From contig NZ_CP098023.1 of NCBI RefSeq assembly GCF_030440425.1, positions 609,501 to 673,500 of the forward strand: DNA of 64,000 nucleotides, in the 5' to 3' direction. Shown in pieces: positions 1 to 8,081 of this stretch (the first letter of the stretch is position 1; every line of letters begins with the position of its first letter). A program made the position numbers and the translations under genes. Source of the DNA: Microbulbifer sp. MI-G. Its GTDB lineage: Bacteria > Pseudomonadota > Gammaproteobacteria > Pseudomonadales > Cellvibrionaceae. The notes under the pieces were generated by a model. That model was not told the origin of the DNA. It saw nothing but the letters and a program-made list of their open reading frames with translations, and did not search any database.

Positions 1-882
1 CTGGCCGTCGGCCTGGCCGCTCAGGCGCTCTGCCAGGCGGGCATTGACGCGGGTGAGAATTGAGGTGCGGGCAAGCAGGTCGCGCATTCGTGGTTCCAAG
101 CGCTCCAGCACCTCTTCGGCGAGGTAGTCGAGGATATGGCTGTGGCCCCGTTCCAGTTCCGCCAGGTAGCGGTCCACTTCAGCGCGGTTGCGCACCGAAA
201 GGGTGAACAGCTGGACCGCCGGTGGCCAGCCTTCACTCAGTTGGTGTAATTGGGCGGCGCGGTCGGCATCGAGCGCAAACGGCAGGCGCTGCTCCAGCAG
301 GCGTGCAATTTCCTCAATGCTGAGAGCCAGTTCATCGCTGCCCAGCTCCAGCAGCCGCCCCTGCACCCGCAGGGTGGCGAGGCCCAGGGGCGGCTGGCTG
401 CGGCTGGTGATCACTATGCCGATACCGGCGGGGGCGTGGCGCAGTAAAAACCGGGTTGTGTCGTGTATCGCCTGGTTGTCGATCTGGTGATAGTCGTCCA
501 GCACGATGCGCAGTTCGCTGGGGAGACCGCGCAGTTCCGCGAGCAGGTGACTGATAATGGCAGCCGGGTCCGGACATTGGGGGGCCTGTAGCAGCCGGTG
601 GGTGCGGGGTATGCCGTTGCCGGTTGCACGGTGCACGCTCTCCACCAGATAACGGCAGAACTGGTTCGGTTCATTATCGCTGGTATCCAGGGCATACCAG
701 GCTACCGGATTGTCCTGGGTCGAGGCCCAGGCAGAAATCAGGGTGGTCTTGCCATAGCCTGCAGGCGCGGTGACCAGTAGCAGCTGGTCACTGTGGCAGC
801 CCTTGAGTAATGACAGCAGGCGCGGGCGGGCCAGGGTGTGCTCGGGGCAGTCCGGCAGGCTGTACTTGGAGGTTAATAACAT
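1..882 (-). CDS. malT: MalT-type LuxR-family ATP-dependent transcriptional regulator (N-terminal part, cut by window edge)
   Basis: The reading frame opens at an ATG at 882 (reverse strand) and runs without a stop to base 1, giving the first 294 residues of a protein that is normally about 900 aa. The N-terminus begins MLLTSKYSLPDCPEHT, followed by a Walker A loop APAGYGKTTLISAW (about residue 40), a DDYHQI Walker B-like stretch and a TSR motif, all in the order found in E. coli MalT, which it matches closely by eye. MalT proteins are STAND-class ATPases that bind maltotriose and ATP and activate maltose/maltodextrin genes. The C-terminal TPR sensor and LuxR HTH domains lie outside the window. 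No maltose genes are visible, so the regulon here is inferred. Confidence 0.9.
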   Translation of the reverse strand, partial: MLLTSKYSLPDCPEHTLARPRLLSLLKGCHSDQLLLVTAPAGYGKTTLISAWASTQDNPVAWYALDTSDNEPNQFCRYLVESVHRATGNGIPRTHRLLQAPQCPDPAAIISHLLAELRGLPSELRIVLDDYHQIDNQAIHDTTRFLLRHAPAGIGIVITSRSQPPLGLATLRVQGRLLELGSDELALSIEEIARLLEQRLPFALDADRAAQLHQLSEGWPPAVQLFTLSVRNRAEVDRYLAELERGHSHILDYLAEEVLERLEPRMRDLLARTSILTRVNARLAERLSGQADGQ

Positions 883-1124
883 CGCTGCAGGAGAAGGTAT
901 TCTGAATGAATGATTTTTATACAGGACTATTATGCACCAGCGGAGCCTTATTGTGACAGGGTTGAAATAAGCGCAAGAGTTGTAGGCAGTTGGTGGACTC
1001 AGTTCGAATAAGGGTGGCGCGGACTTTGCTTGGGGCAGTATATTACCCATTGGATCGGATCAAAGGGTAAGGGCGCAAGGTGGTTTTGATGCCACCTCAA
1101 CAACAAGAATAAGAAGAGGCAAAC

Positions 1125-2018
1125 ATGGCCGAAATTGTGGTCCTGGCCGCCGCCGGCATGGGGGCTGTCCACAGGGACTTTGCAAAGCCGCTTTTCTCCG
1201 CTGTACAGAGTGCGCTGGGTAATGACTGGTCGCGCTTGCACTGCGATTCACTGCCCGGTTTGGAGGCGTTTCACAGCAATATTGAACGGGTGTTCGAAGG
1301 CATGCAAAAGCGCGATTTGGATGGTCTGCGTGCCCGCAAATTTCTGCTCTACGGCATGGCCCAGAGCGCGGCGCAGCTGGAAGATATCCGGCAGCGCGAG
1401 GGCATGTACGAGCGCGGTCAGGGCGCGATTTATAGCGCACTGCAACGGGCTGCCGCTGTCGCCGGAGACGGGGCTCCGGTGGTACTTTTGAGCCACTCGG
1501 TGGGATGTATCACGCTCTCCAACTATTTGTGGGATGCGCAGCGTTCCAGTGTGAACCATGGTATCTGGCGCGATGGAGGCCCCGGCGGTGTGCGCAGAGG
1601 CTCTTCCCGCGAGCGCTTTTTACGCCTGAAGACACTCAGTCACTGGTATACCCTGGGGGCTACCAATCCCCTTTGGTGTGCGGGCAAAGCGCGCGAGCAG
1701 ATTCAGGCAGTGACGTCCAATTCCCGCGGCTACCTCTTTCGCTGGAAGAATTTCTATCATCCGGACGATCTGTTTGGCTGGCCTCTGAAGCCCCTGAGCC
1801 CCACCTACAAACAGGCGGTGTACCGGGATTATGAAACCAGCCCGCTCAGTGATCACCGTGCCATCGGGGCGGGCCCCCAGGTGCTGCCACCAGAGGATTA
1901 CTGGTGTAACGAGCGGGTGTGGGAACAGTTGATCGGGGATCTGCGCACACTGCTCAAGAGTGGTCGCCAGAGGGCTTTGGTGCGCACGGAGCGATCCAGC
2001 GAGGCACTCGCGGTATAA
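1125..2018 (+). CDS. Alpha/beta-hydrolase-like protein of unknown function
   Basis: This 297-aa protein starts at an ATG preceded by AGAAGAGG at good spacing. It opens with a hydrophobic beta-strand-like run (AEIVVLAAAGMG) and has a nucleophile-elbow-like motif LSHSVGC near residue 125 (G/S-H-S-V-G), the signature position of serine hydrolases of the alpha/beta fold. There is no signal peptide or membrane segment, so it is probably cytoplasmic. The rest is not recognisable to me: several Trp/Tyr-rich stretches and a C-terminal Arg-rich tail. It lies divergent from malT, and the gloC-like gene follows after only 44 bp, so the two may be co-transcribed. The hydrolase assignment rests on the elbow motif alone; substrate unknown. 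Confidence 0.7.
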   Translation: MAEIVVLAAAGMGAVHRDFAKPLFSAVQSALGNDWSRLHCDSLPGLEAFHSNIERVFEGMQKRDLDGLRARKFLLYGMAQSAAQLEDIRQREGMYERGQGAIYSALQRAAAVAGDGAPVVLLSHSVGCITLSNYLWDAQRSSVNHGIWRDGGPGGVRRGSSRERFLRLKTLSHWYTLGATNPLWCAGKAREQIQAVTSNSRGYLFRWKNFYHPDDLFGWPLKPLSPTYKQAVYRDYETSPLSDHRAIGAGPQVLPPEDYWCNERVWEQLIGDLRTLLKSGRQRALVRTERSSEALAV

Positions 2019-2062
2019 TTCGGGGCATCTGTATCAGCTCCCCAAAAGGTTGGGCTTTGACT

Positions 2063-2713
2063 ATGTCGCTGCAATTTCATTCGATACCGGTTACCCCCTT
2101 CCAGCAAAACTGTACACTGCTCTGGTGTGAAGACAGCAAGCGCGCTGCGGTGGTGGACCCCGGTGGTGATCTCGACAAGATCTGTGCTTTCGTGCACAAG
2201 CGCGGTCTGCGCTTGGAGAAAATCCTCCTGACTCACGGTCATCTGGACCATGTGGGCGGCACGGCGGCCCTGTCCAGGCAACTTCAGCTGCCCATTGAAG
2301 GGCCGCACAGGGGGGACCAGTTCTGGATTGAGCAGCTGCCGATGCAAGCGCAGATGTTCAATTTCCCCCCGGTGGAGGTGTTTACCCCGGATCGTTGGCT
2401 GGCGCAGGGCGATATAGTGGAGGTCGGTGACCAGCAGCTGGAAGTGTTGCACTGCCCCGGTCACACTCCCGGCCATGTGGTGTTTTTCCACCGCCCCAGT
2501 CAGCTGGCTCTGGTCGGTGATGTGTTGTTTGCCGGTTCCATTGGGCGCACCGATTTTCCCCAGGGTGACCACGATACTCTGATTCGCTCGATTACCGAAC
2601 GCCTCTGGCCCCTGGGTGACGGAGTGCGCTTTGTACCTGGCCACGGCCCCATGTCCAGCTTCGGACAGGAGCGCCGGACCAACCCGTTTGTTGCCGACAA
2701 GCGCTTTGGCTGA
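2063..2713 (+). CDS. gloC: MBL-fold metallohydrolase, YcbL/GloC type (glyoxalase II-like)
   Basis: I choose the ATG at 2063 (216 aa) because the protein then begins SLQFHSIPVTPFQQNC, the usual family start; the open frame upstream of it only overlaps the previous gene. The metal-binding motif THGHLDHVGG (about residue 55), the downstream HCPGHTPGH, the DVLF aspartate and the terminal PGHGP histidine are all present, giving the full di-metal ligand set. Length matches the short YcbL-type enzymes rather than the roughly 255-aa GloB. Family members hydrolyse S-lactoylglutathione, a step in methylglyoxal detoxification, though substrate range varies. An AAAAGG sequence lies about 10 nt before the start. 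Confidence 0.9.
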   Translation: MSLQFHSIPVTPFQQNCTLLWCEDSKRAAVVDPGGDLDKICAFVHKRGLRLEKILLTHGHLDHVGGTAALSRQLQLPIEGPHRGDQFWIEQLPMQAQMFNFPPVEVFTPDRWLAQGDIVEVGDQQLEVLHCPGHTPGHVVFFHRPSQLALVGDVLFAGSIGRTDFPQGDHDTLIRSITERLWPLGDGVRFVPGHGPMSSFGQERRTNPFVADKRFG

Positions 2714-2757
2714 CTTGACGGCACTGGGAGAACAATAATCACCGACGGAGGTCGGCC

Positions 2758-3369
2758 ATGTCTACCAAATTGTGTGTATCCCTGTTGTTGGTCACCTGTA
2801 TTGTAAATGGTTGTGCAGTGATATCCGAACAGGACTGCCAGGCCGGGCTCTGGTATGAGCGCGGGATGCAGGACGGCGCCCGAGGGCGCGCCCAGTCGCT
2901 GGTGTACGAGATCGCGCGGGAATGCCAGAGCTATGGGATACACGCGGACAGCGAAGCCTGGTTGCGCGGGCACGAGGAGGGGGTGGAGCAGTTCTGTACC
3001 GCGGAGAACGGATTTTATCAGGGGCGCCGAGGCCATCGGTATGCGGGTGTGTGTATCGGCCCCACCGCCGATGTGTTTCTGGACAATTACCAGCGCGGCC
3101 TCGCTGAGTATCGTGTGGAGCAGCGGCATCGCAAGCTGCACTGGCGCCGCGATCAGCTGGTGCGGGAACTGCACCTGGTGCACCGTGCCCTCGAGAGTGC
3201 GGACAGCGACAGGCAGCGGCGTGTCCTGTATTTTCAGCGCAGCCGGTTGACATGGGCGTTGCGTTCCCTGGATACGGAATTACACCGTTATGGACTTTTT
3301 GGACCCGGTGATATCACACCCGGTTTTTATCCTCCCGTTTTCTTTTCCTCCGGACTGTTTTACTGGTGA
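2758..3369 (+). CDS. DUF2799 domain lipoprotein
   Basis: This 203-aa protein has a lipoprotein signal (residues 1-19, lipobox VNGC) and is therefore probably lipid-anchored in the envelope. The mature part carries the DUF2799 pattern: an early C...W pair, GMQDGARG, a C-x-Y-G stretch, RGHEEGVEQFC and YQRGLAEY, all Gly/Cys/Tyr spaced as in that family. The C-terminal third is an Arg-rich helix followed by a Tyr/Phe/Pro-rich tail. A good ribosome binding site (CGGAGG) lies 7 nt before the ATG. The stop overlaps the ORF that precedes menI. No biochemical role is known for the family. Confidence 0.75.
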   Translation: MSTKLCVSLLLVTCIVNGCAVISEQDCQAGLWYERGMQDGARGRAQSLVYEIARECQSYGIHADSEAWLRGHEEGVEQFCTAENGFYQGRRGHRYAGVCIGPTADVFLDNYQRGLAEYRVEQRHRKLHWRRDQLVRELHLVHRALESADSDRQRRVLYFQRSRLTWALRSLDTELHRYGLFGPGDITPGFYPPVFFSSGLFYW

Positions 3370-3440
3370 ATGCCGGGGGTACACTGGGTGTCGAATTACC
3401 GCAGTTCGCGGTCAAGGATTTTTTCAAGAGCGTTATTTTG

Positions 3441-3872
3441 ATGGCAATTTGGCAGAGTAAACCCACACTGGAAGCGTTAAACCAAGGGATTGCATCCTGT
3501 ATGCCCGGTTATCTCGGCATGCAGATCACAGAAATCGGTGATGACTATCTCGAGGGCAGGCTGCCGGTGGATCATCGCACGCGCCAGCCGTTTGGCATTT
3601 TACACGGTGGCGCCAGTGTCGTGCTGGCGGAAACCCTGGGTTCCGTGGGGGCCAACCTGCTTGTGGATACCGCGCGGTTTTACTGCGTTGGCCAGGAGAT
3701 TAATGCCAACCACCTGCGCCCGGTACCGGACGGGGAGGTTACCGGTCGTGCAAGTCCTGTGCATCTGGGTCGTACCAGCCAGGTCTGGGAAATCCTGCTT
3801 CATGCGCCCAATGGCAAGCTAAGCTGTATTTCGCGTCTCACTATCGCCGTGGTGGCCCGTGGCGACCGCTAG
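3441..3872 (+). CDS. menI: Hotdog-fold thioesterase, MenI/YdiI type
   Basis: The ATG at 3441 gives 143 aa beginning MAIWQSKPTLEALN, which lines up with E. coli YdiI (136 aa); the longer frame from 3366 adds an unrelated stretch. The hotdog active-site segment QPFGILHGGASVVLAETLGS, with the catalytic Glu following HGG, is essentially that of YdiI, as are EINANH and the final SRLT. YdiI/MenI hydrolyses 1,4-dihydroxy-2-naphthoyl-CoA in menaquinone synthesis and also acts on other aryl- and acyl-CoAs. No other men gene is in the window, so a general acyl-CoA thioesterase (PaaI-like) role is the alternative. Confidence 0.85.
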   Translation: MAIWQSKPTLEALNQGIASCMPGYLGMQITEIGDDYLEGRLPVDHRTRQPFGILHGGASVVLAETLGSVGANLLVDTARFYCVGQEINANHLRPVPDGEVTGRASPVHLGRTSQVWEILLHAPNGKLSCISRLTIAVVARGDR

Positions 3873-3902
3873 ACCCTGCGCAGCCCTGCGGGAGTGGCGG
3901 CG

Positions 3903-4610
3903 GTGACCGGGGTAAAGGAATTTCTGTTTGAGGATATTCCCTATCGCCTGGTGCGTTCTCCGCGGCGCAAACGGCTGGGACTGGTGCTGGCAGAGTCCGG
4001 CGTGGAGGTACGCATTCCCCAGCGCTGTGCCGCGTGCCATGGACACCAGTTCCTGCAGGATAATGTCCAGTGGGTGCGCACCCAGTTGCTCGCTGCCAAT
4101 CAGCGCGCAGCGCAAGTTCCAGAATATACGTACGCTTTTGGCAGGTGCTTTCCCTGGTTGGGCAGATCCCTGCCCCTGGAGCGGGCGGCGAGTGTCCAAA
4201 GCACCGGTATCGGGGCGGAATCCATCCGCCTTTACACCCGCAAGCGTGCGCCAGACCCGGATCGGCTTCAGGTGGCCCTGCAGCGCCTGTACCAGCGAGA
4301 GGCGCTGGACCTGTTGGCAGACAAGTCCCGGTGTCTGGCAGATCAACTGAAATTGTCGTTTTCCTCGGTGCGGGTGCGCCGTACCAGAAGCAAATGGGGA
4401 CATTGCAGTATCCGCGGCGAACTGCAATACAACTGGTTGGTGTGCCTGGCACCGGAGCCTGTGGTGGACTATCTGGTGGCTCACGAGGTGTGTCACTTGT
4501 ACCACCACAACCACAGTCGCGCTTTCTGGCAACTGGTGCAGAGTGTTTGTCCGCGCTTCAAGGTGTTGCGCCGCTGGTTGCGAGACAACGGCCACCGTCT
4601 CACGGTATAG
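3903..4610 (+). CDS. YgjP-like zinc metallopeptidase domain protein
   Basis: I prefer the GTG at 3903 (235 aa) because GGGAG sits 8 nt before it, whereas the in-frame GTG at 3894 overlaps that site. The C-terminal half carries RTRSKWGHCS, followed by the zinc motif HEVCHLYHHNHS (HExxH plus a downstream His) and the FW...P segment that defines the YgjP/DUF45 metallopeptidase-like family. The N-terminal half is a beta-rich segment with the RSPRRKRLGL pattern seen in that family. No signal or membrane segment is visible. It follows menI by 30 bp and may be co-transcribed. Substrates of the family are not established. Confidence 0.85.
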   Translation: MTGVKEFLFEDIPYRLVRSPRRKRLGLVLAESGVEVRIPQRCAACHGHQFLQDNVQWVRTQLLAANQRAAQVPEYTYAFGRCFPWLGRSLPLERAASVQSTGIGAESIRLYTRKRAPDPDRLQVALQRLYQREALDLLADKSRCLADQLKLSFSSVRVRRTRSKWGHCSIRGELQYNWLVCLAPEPVVDYLVAHEVCHLYHHNHSRAFWQLVQSVCPRFKVLRRWLRDNGHRLTV

Positions 4611-4756
4611 GCACTTCCGGTTTTCTCTGAGTCATTGGTTACAGGCTTCAGGACTGGTATGACGACGGAAAATTCTACAGAACCACTGCCCGATTGCACT
4701 TTGGCGACCCGCAAAACTCACGTAGACTGCGGGTAGATCCACGCAGTGAAGATGCT

Positions 4757-5122
4757 ATGCAAAACGAACCCTTAAGCGACAATTTTGACGATAACTGTGC
4801 GCGTTTTTTGCCTGAGGCCGCCGACCAGGGTTGTGTCTGGGCACTGCGTGGGGAAGAGGGGTTTGCCCTGTGTGAGTCGGTGAAGCGCCCGCAGACCGGA
4901 GTCATTCCCTTTTGGTCGCAACGGGTGTTTGCCGAAGTGCACTGTGCAGATGACTGGGCCGGTTATGAGGCAGTCGCTATTGACCTGGAGGAATTTATCG
5001 ACGACTGGCTCACCGGTATGCATGAGGATGTGTTGTTGGTGGGCCTGAATTGGAACGGCGAGTTGGAGGGGGTGGAGCTGGAACCGCTCGACCTGCTTGA
5101 GCAATTGGAGCGAGCGCTGTAG
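4757..5122 (+). CDS. DUF2750 domain protein
   Basis: The ATG at 4757 gives a 121-aa acidic protein (MQNEPLSDNF). The sequence shows the DUF2750 layout: a VWALRGEEGFAL strand, the PFWSQRVFAE core, a W-x-G-Y followed by LEEFIDDWL, and LLVGLNWNGELEGVEL near the end. No catalytic motif or membrane segment is visible. Members of this family are small cytoplasmic proteins of unknown role. The upstream in-frame ATG at 4694 would add 21 residues with no ribosome binding site, so I do not use it. Confidence 0.8.
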   Translation: MQNEPLSDNFDDNCARFLPEAADQGCVWALRGEEGFALCESVKRPQTGVIPFWSQRVFAEVHCADDWAGYEAVAIDLEEFIDDWLTGMHEDVLLVGLNWNGELEGVELEPLDLLEQLERAL

Positions 5123-5179
5123 TAAGTAGTGCCAGAGCACCCCGCCGCTGGATAAAAATCACTTGATAGGGGGTCTCAG

Positions 5180-5563
5180 ATGGGGCAGATTCTCGGCCTG
5201 CACACAGTGATCTATGGTGTCACGGATATTGCCGAGGCCAGGGCCTGGTACACGCAATTACTGGGGCAGAAACCCACTGTTGATAGCGATGGTTATGTAG
5301 GGTTTCGTGTCGGTGATTGTGAGCTGGGCCTGAATCCGGATGCGCGCAGTGCAATCAGCCGCGCAGATGGCGTTATCGCCTACTGGGCAGTTGAGGATGT
5401 CGCTGCGCAGGTTGAGCATCTCGGTGCCATGGGTGCGCGACAACACAGCGATGTGGTGGATGTCGGTAAGGGCGTGCTGATGGTGAGTTTTCTGGATCCC
5501 TTTGGCAATATTGTTGGTTTGGTTGAGCAGCCACAGACACAGCCGGAGGTGTCGGACCAGTAA
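5180..5563 (+). CDS. VOC-family (glyoxalase/dioxygenase superfamily) protein
   Basis: This 127-aa protein starts at an ATG with a GGGGGTC-type site before it. It shows a single vicinal-oxygen-chelate repeat pair: TVIYGVTDIAEARAWYTQLLG at the N-terminus, a central AYWAVEDVAAQVEHL module and the terminal FLDPFGNIVGLVEQ, the hallmark of the superfamily. The putative metal ligands are the N-terminal His and the late Asp/Glu residues, but I cannot fix which act. It could be a lyase, dioxygenase or resistance protein; the sequence does not discriminate. The SDR gene begins 13 bp after its stop, which suggests an operon. Confidence 0.8.
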   Translation: MGQILGLHTVIYGVTDIAEARAWYTQLLGQKPTVDSDGYVGFRVGDCELGLNPDARSAISRADGVIAYWAVEDVAAQVEHLGAMGARQHSDVVDVGKGVLMVSFLDPFGNIVGLVEQPQTQPEVSDQ

Positions 5564-5576
5564 ATGGAGCAACCCC

Positions 5577-6506
5577 TTGAACAAACCGCCAGTATCCAGC
5601 TTTCGCACTTCCGACCAGTGTTTTGCCGCGGAGAGCCTCGCGCAAATCGGGCGCGGCTACGTGGTCCCGGACAGGGTCGCCCTGATTACCGGTTGTTCCA
5701 GTGGTATCGGTCGCGAACTCGCCCTGGCGCTGCATCGCCGCGGTACAATTGTGATTGCCACCGCGCGGCGGCCTGAGAGTCTGCAGGAGCTGGCGGATAT
5801 GGGTATTGCTACCGAAGCGTTGAATGTCAATTCCCAGGCAGATATCAATCGTGTGGTTTACGCACTCAAGACGGCCTACGGACGCCTGGATATATTGATC
5901 AACAACGCCGGTTACGGCCAGATGGGTCCTTTGCTTGAGCTGGATACCCGTTCCCTGGAAAACCAGTTTCGCACCAATGTCTTTGCACCGCTCGCGCTGG
6001 CGCGTGCCTGTGTGCCGCTGATGCGTACCGGGCGCGGTGGTATTGTGTGTAATATCGGCTCAGTTTCGGGCGTGTTGGCAACCCCGTTTTCCGGTGCCTA
6101 TTGTGCCTCCAAAGCGGCTCTGCACTCCCTGACAGACGTGCTTCGCCTTGAGTTGAAACCCTTTGGTATCCACGTTATGACGGTCCAACCGGGGGCCATT
6201 GTTTCGGAGTTTGGCCGCCATGCGGAAGTGTCACTGCGGGGCCTGCTGCTTCCGGATTCCCTGTATAAACGCGAGGAGGAGGTAGTGCGGGCCCGCGCCC
6301 AGGAATCGCAAAAGAATGCGACTTTGGCCAGCGCTCTCGCGCGCAGGCTGGTGCGTGAACTGTTGCGCAAACGCCCGCCTACACTGGTGCGCATCGGTAA
6401 CAGAAGCAGTCTGCTACCCTGGATGGCACGCTGGTTGCCCCGCAGCCTGCGGGACCGCATATTACTGCGGCGTTTTCGGTTACACCGGTTGTCACACAGA
6501 GCCTGA
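5577..6506 (+). CDS. Short-chain dehydrogenase/reductase
   Basis: The start is taken as TTG at 5577 because GGAG lies 8 nt upstream and no ATG fits; the product has 309 aa. Classical SDR motifs are present in order: the TGCSSGIG cofactor loop, NNAGYG, the catalytic Ser in GSVSG, and YCASK carrying the Tyr and Lys. A basic residue after the second strand (ATARRPE) suggests NADP(H) preference. The C-terminal 90 residues are unusually Arg-rich (RRLVRELLRKRPP, LRDRILLRRFRLHRL) and amphipathic, as in membrane-associated SDRs of the SDR family 'YdfG/retinol-type' group. The substrate cannot be told from sequence. A weak AGCC/GGCT hairpin followed by TTTTTT (6500-6520) may terminate it. Confidence 0.85.
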   Translation: MNKPPVSSFRTSDQCFAAESLAQIGRGYVVPDRVALITGCSSGIGRELALALHRRGTIVIATARRPESLQELADMGIATEALNVNSQADINRVVYALKTAYGRLDILINNAGYGQMGPLLELDTRSLENQFRTNVFAPLALARACVPLMRTGRGGIVCNIGSVSGVLATPFSGAYCASKAALHSLTDVLRLELKPFGIHVMTVQPGAIVSEFGRHAEVSLRGLLLPDSLYKREEEVVRARAQESQKNATLASALARRLVRELLRKRPPTLVRIGNRSSLLPWMARWLPRSLRDRILLRRFRLHRLSHRA

Positions 6507-6569
6507 GGCTGTTCTTTTTTGTTTGGCAATGTCGCCCCAATACGCCTTTTAGCGGGGTAATCTGAAGCC

Positions 6570-7667
6570 TTATTTGGCCAATGAGACCCCTGATTTGGTC
6601 AACCAGGTGTTCACTTCTGCATGCGTGCCACGAAACAGGGGGGCACTTTTGCGCTTTTTCATCAGGTAGTCGTATTGGCCATCGTAGTATTCTTTTAGCA
6701 GTGCCACGACCAGAGGAACATAGGCCTTGCTACAGCCACTCTGCACAAGGGCGCAGTTGGCCTCGGCCAACTGCGCATCCAGCTGCTGATAGCGAAGTCC
6801 ACCCAGGCGCTTGCGGAGTTTGCCGAGACTGCTGCGCAGGGCTTCCCCCAGGGCAGCCGCTGCGGCGGTTTCTGTGCCACTGAAGTGCGGCAGGGCTTCC
6901 TGAACATAGTCGCGCACAATCCGTTTGGCACGGATTTCCACTGTCTCCTCCACTAGCACCCATGGCGCCCCCTTCATGGCATTTTGTAACACCGGCGGCA
7001 GAGCGCAGCATCCGATCAGGCGGCTTTCATCCTCTATAAGGACCGCCCCGGGGTTTTGTGCCAGCTTGAGCAAATCGATGCTGATCCGGTTTTCAAAATC
7101 AACCTGTACAGGCTGTTTGTGGCCGGTGCCACCGAAGCTGGAACCGCGGTGTCGGGCAATGGCTTCCAGGTCCAGGGCGCGGTCGGCATTTCGTATCAGC
7201 TCGGTCTTGCCACTGCCGGTGTGGCCGGCGATAACGATAATGGGCAGCCGCTTACTCAGATTTTCAAGCTCAGCAAGCAGATAATTGCGCATGGCCTTGT
7301 AGCCGCCTTCCACCAATGGGTAGTGAATACCCTCTGCGCGCAATAGATTCTGAGTGGTGCGCGAGCGCAGCCCGCCGCGAAAACAGTAGAGATAGCCATG
7401 GGGGTACCGCTGCACAAAATTACCCCACCGGGCCAGATGCGCCTGTACTACCTCCCTGGTGGCCAGTTGCCAGCCCAGATCGATGGCGGCCTGCTGTCCG
7501 TTTCGGCTGTACTCAATGCCGATCAGCTCGCGCTGGCGGTTGTCCAACAGGGGGTGGTTTTCCGCACAGGGAAAGGCGCCGCGGGAGAATTCCACCGGTG
7601 CGCGGACATCGAGTAATGGCACATCGTTGAGGAAAAGACATTTGTAGTGCGCGGTGTTCTGCCGCAA
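6570..7667 (-). CDS. mnmH: tRNA 2-selenouridine synthase
   Basis: I choose the TTG at 7667, with GGGAG 8 nt before it, because it gives 365 aa, matching E. coli SelU/MnmH (364 aa) from its first residues; the longer frame to 7745 adds a non-homologous tail. An N-terminal rhodanese domain has the catalytic Cys at residue 95 in YLYCFRGGLRSR. The C-terminal P-loop domain has GHTGSGKTELI and HRGSSFGG. The enzyme replaces sulfur by selenium in 2-thiouridine at the wobble position of tRNAs for Lys, Glu and Gln, via a geranylated intermediate, using selenophosphate. The selenophosphate synthetase gene is about 6.5 kb away on the same strand. Both support a selenouridine trait. Confidence 0.93.
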   Translation of the reverse strand: MRQNTAHYKCLFLNDVPLLDVRAPVEFSRGAFPCAENHPLLDNRQRELIGIEYSRNGQQAAIDLGWQLATREVVQAHLARWGNFVQRYPHGYLYCFRGGLRSRTTQNLLRAEGIHYPLVEGGYKAMRNYLLAELENLSKRLPIIVIAGHTGSGKTELIRNADRALDLEAIARHRGSSFGGTGHKQPVQVDFENRISIDLLKLAQNPGAVLIEDESRLIGCCALPPVLQNAMKGAPWVLVEETVEIRAKRIVRDYVQEALPHFSGTETAAAAALGEALRSSLGKLRKRLGGLRYQQLDAQLAEANCALVQSGCSKAYVPLVVALLKEYYDGQYDYLMKKRKSAPLFRGTHAEVNTWLTKSGVSLAK

Positions 7668-8081
7668 AAGGATTCTCCCATTGGGTCTGCTGGGTATACA
7701 GGAATACAGCTCCCCTATGGGACCTGCCCGGAGCACTATTATCAACCCAGCGATTCAACAGGTCACGCAATACGTCTTTACATGCCGGGCCAAGAGTCGG
7801 GGTTATTCGATGATTTCCCCCCCGCTTGTGGCCTCCGGTGCTGGCGAGTGCTTGAGAGGTCACGCAGTCCTGGTTCGGGGATAAAGAAGCGCTGAGGGCC
7901 CTTCAGCCCTCAGGCATTGCCCTGGAGACACTGTTGCAAATGCCGATGGCCTTTTATATGTGCATCCGGCAACGCCGATTGTTCTGGCGTAAAACTGCTC
8001 TCCTTGGGTTTTTTTCCAGTGTACTCTGAAATGGTTACCGGGGGATATTATCCGGCTGCCGTTCGCAGGACATCCCAATCC
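7668..8081. other. Divergent intergenic region between mnmH and the SLC13 permease gene
   Basis: This 414-bp stretch separates two divergent genes. It holds an 8-bp GC-rich hairpin (7892-7913, arms CTGAGGGC/GCCCTCAG) without a U tract. Open frames extend into it from both genes but have no ribosome binding site or family similarity. I see no clear promoter pair or operator. Confidence 0.5.
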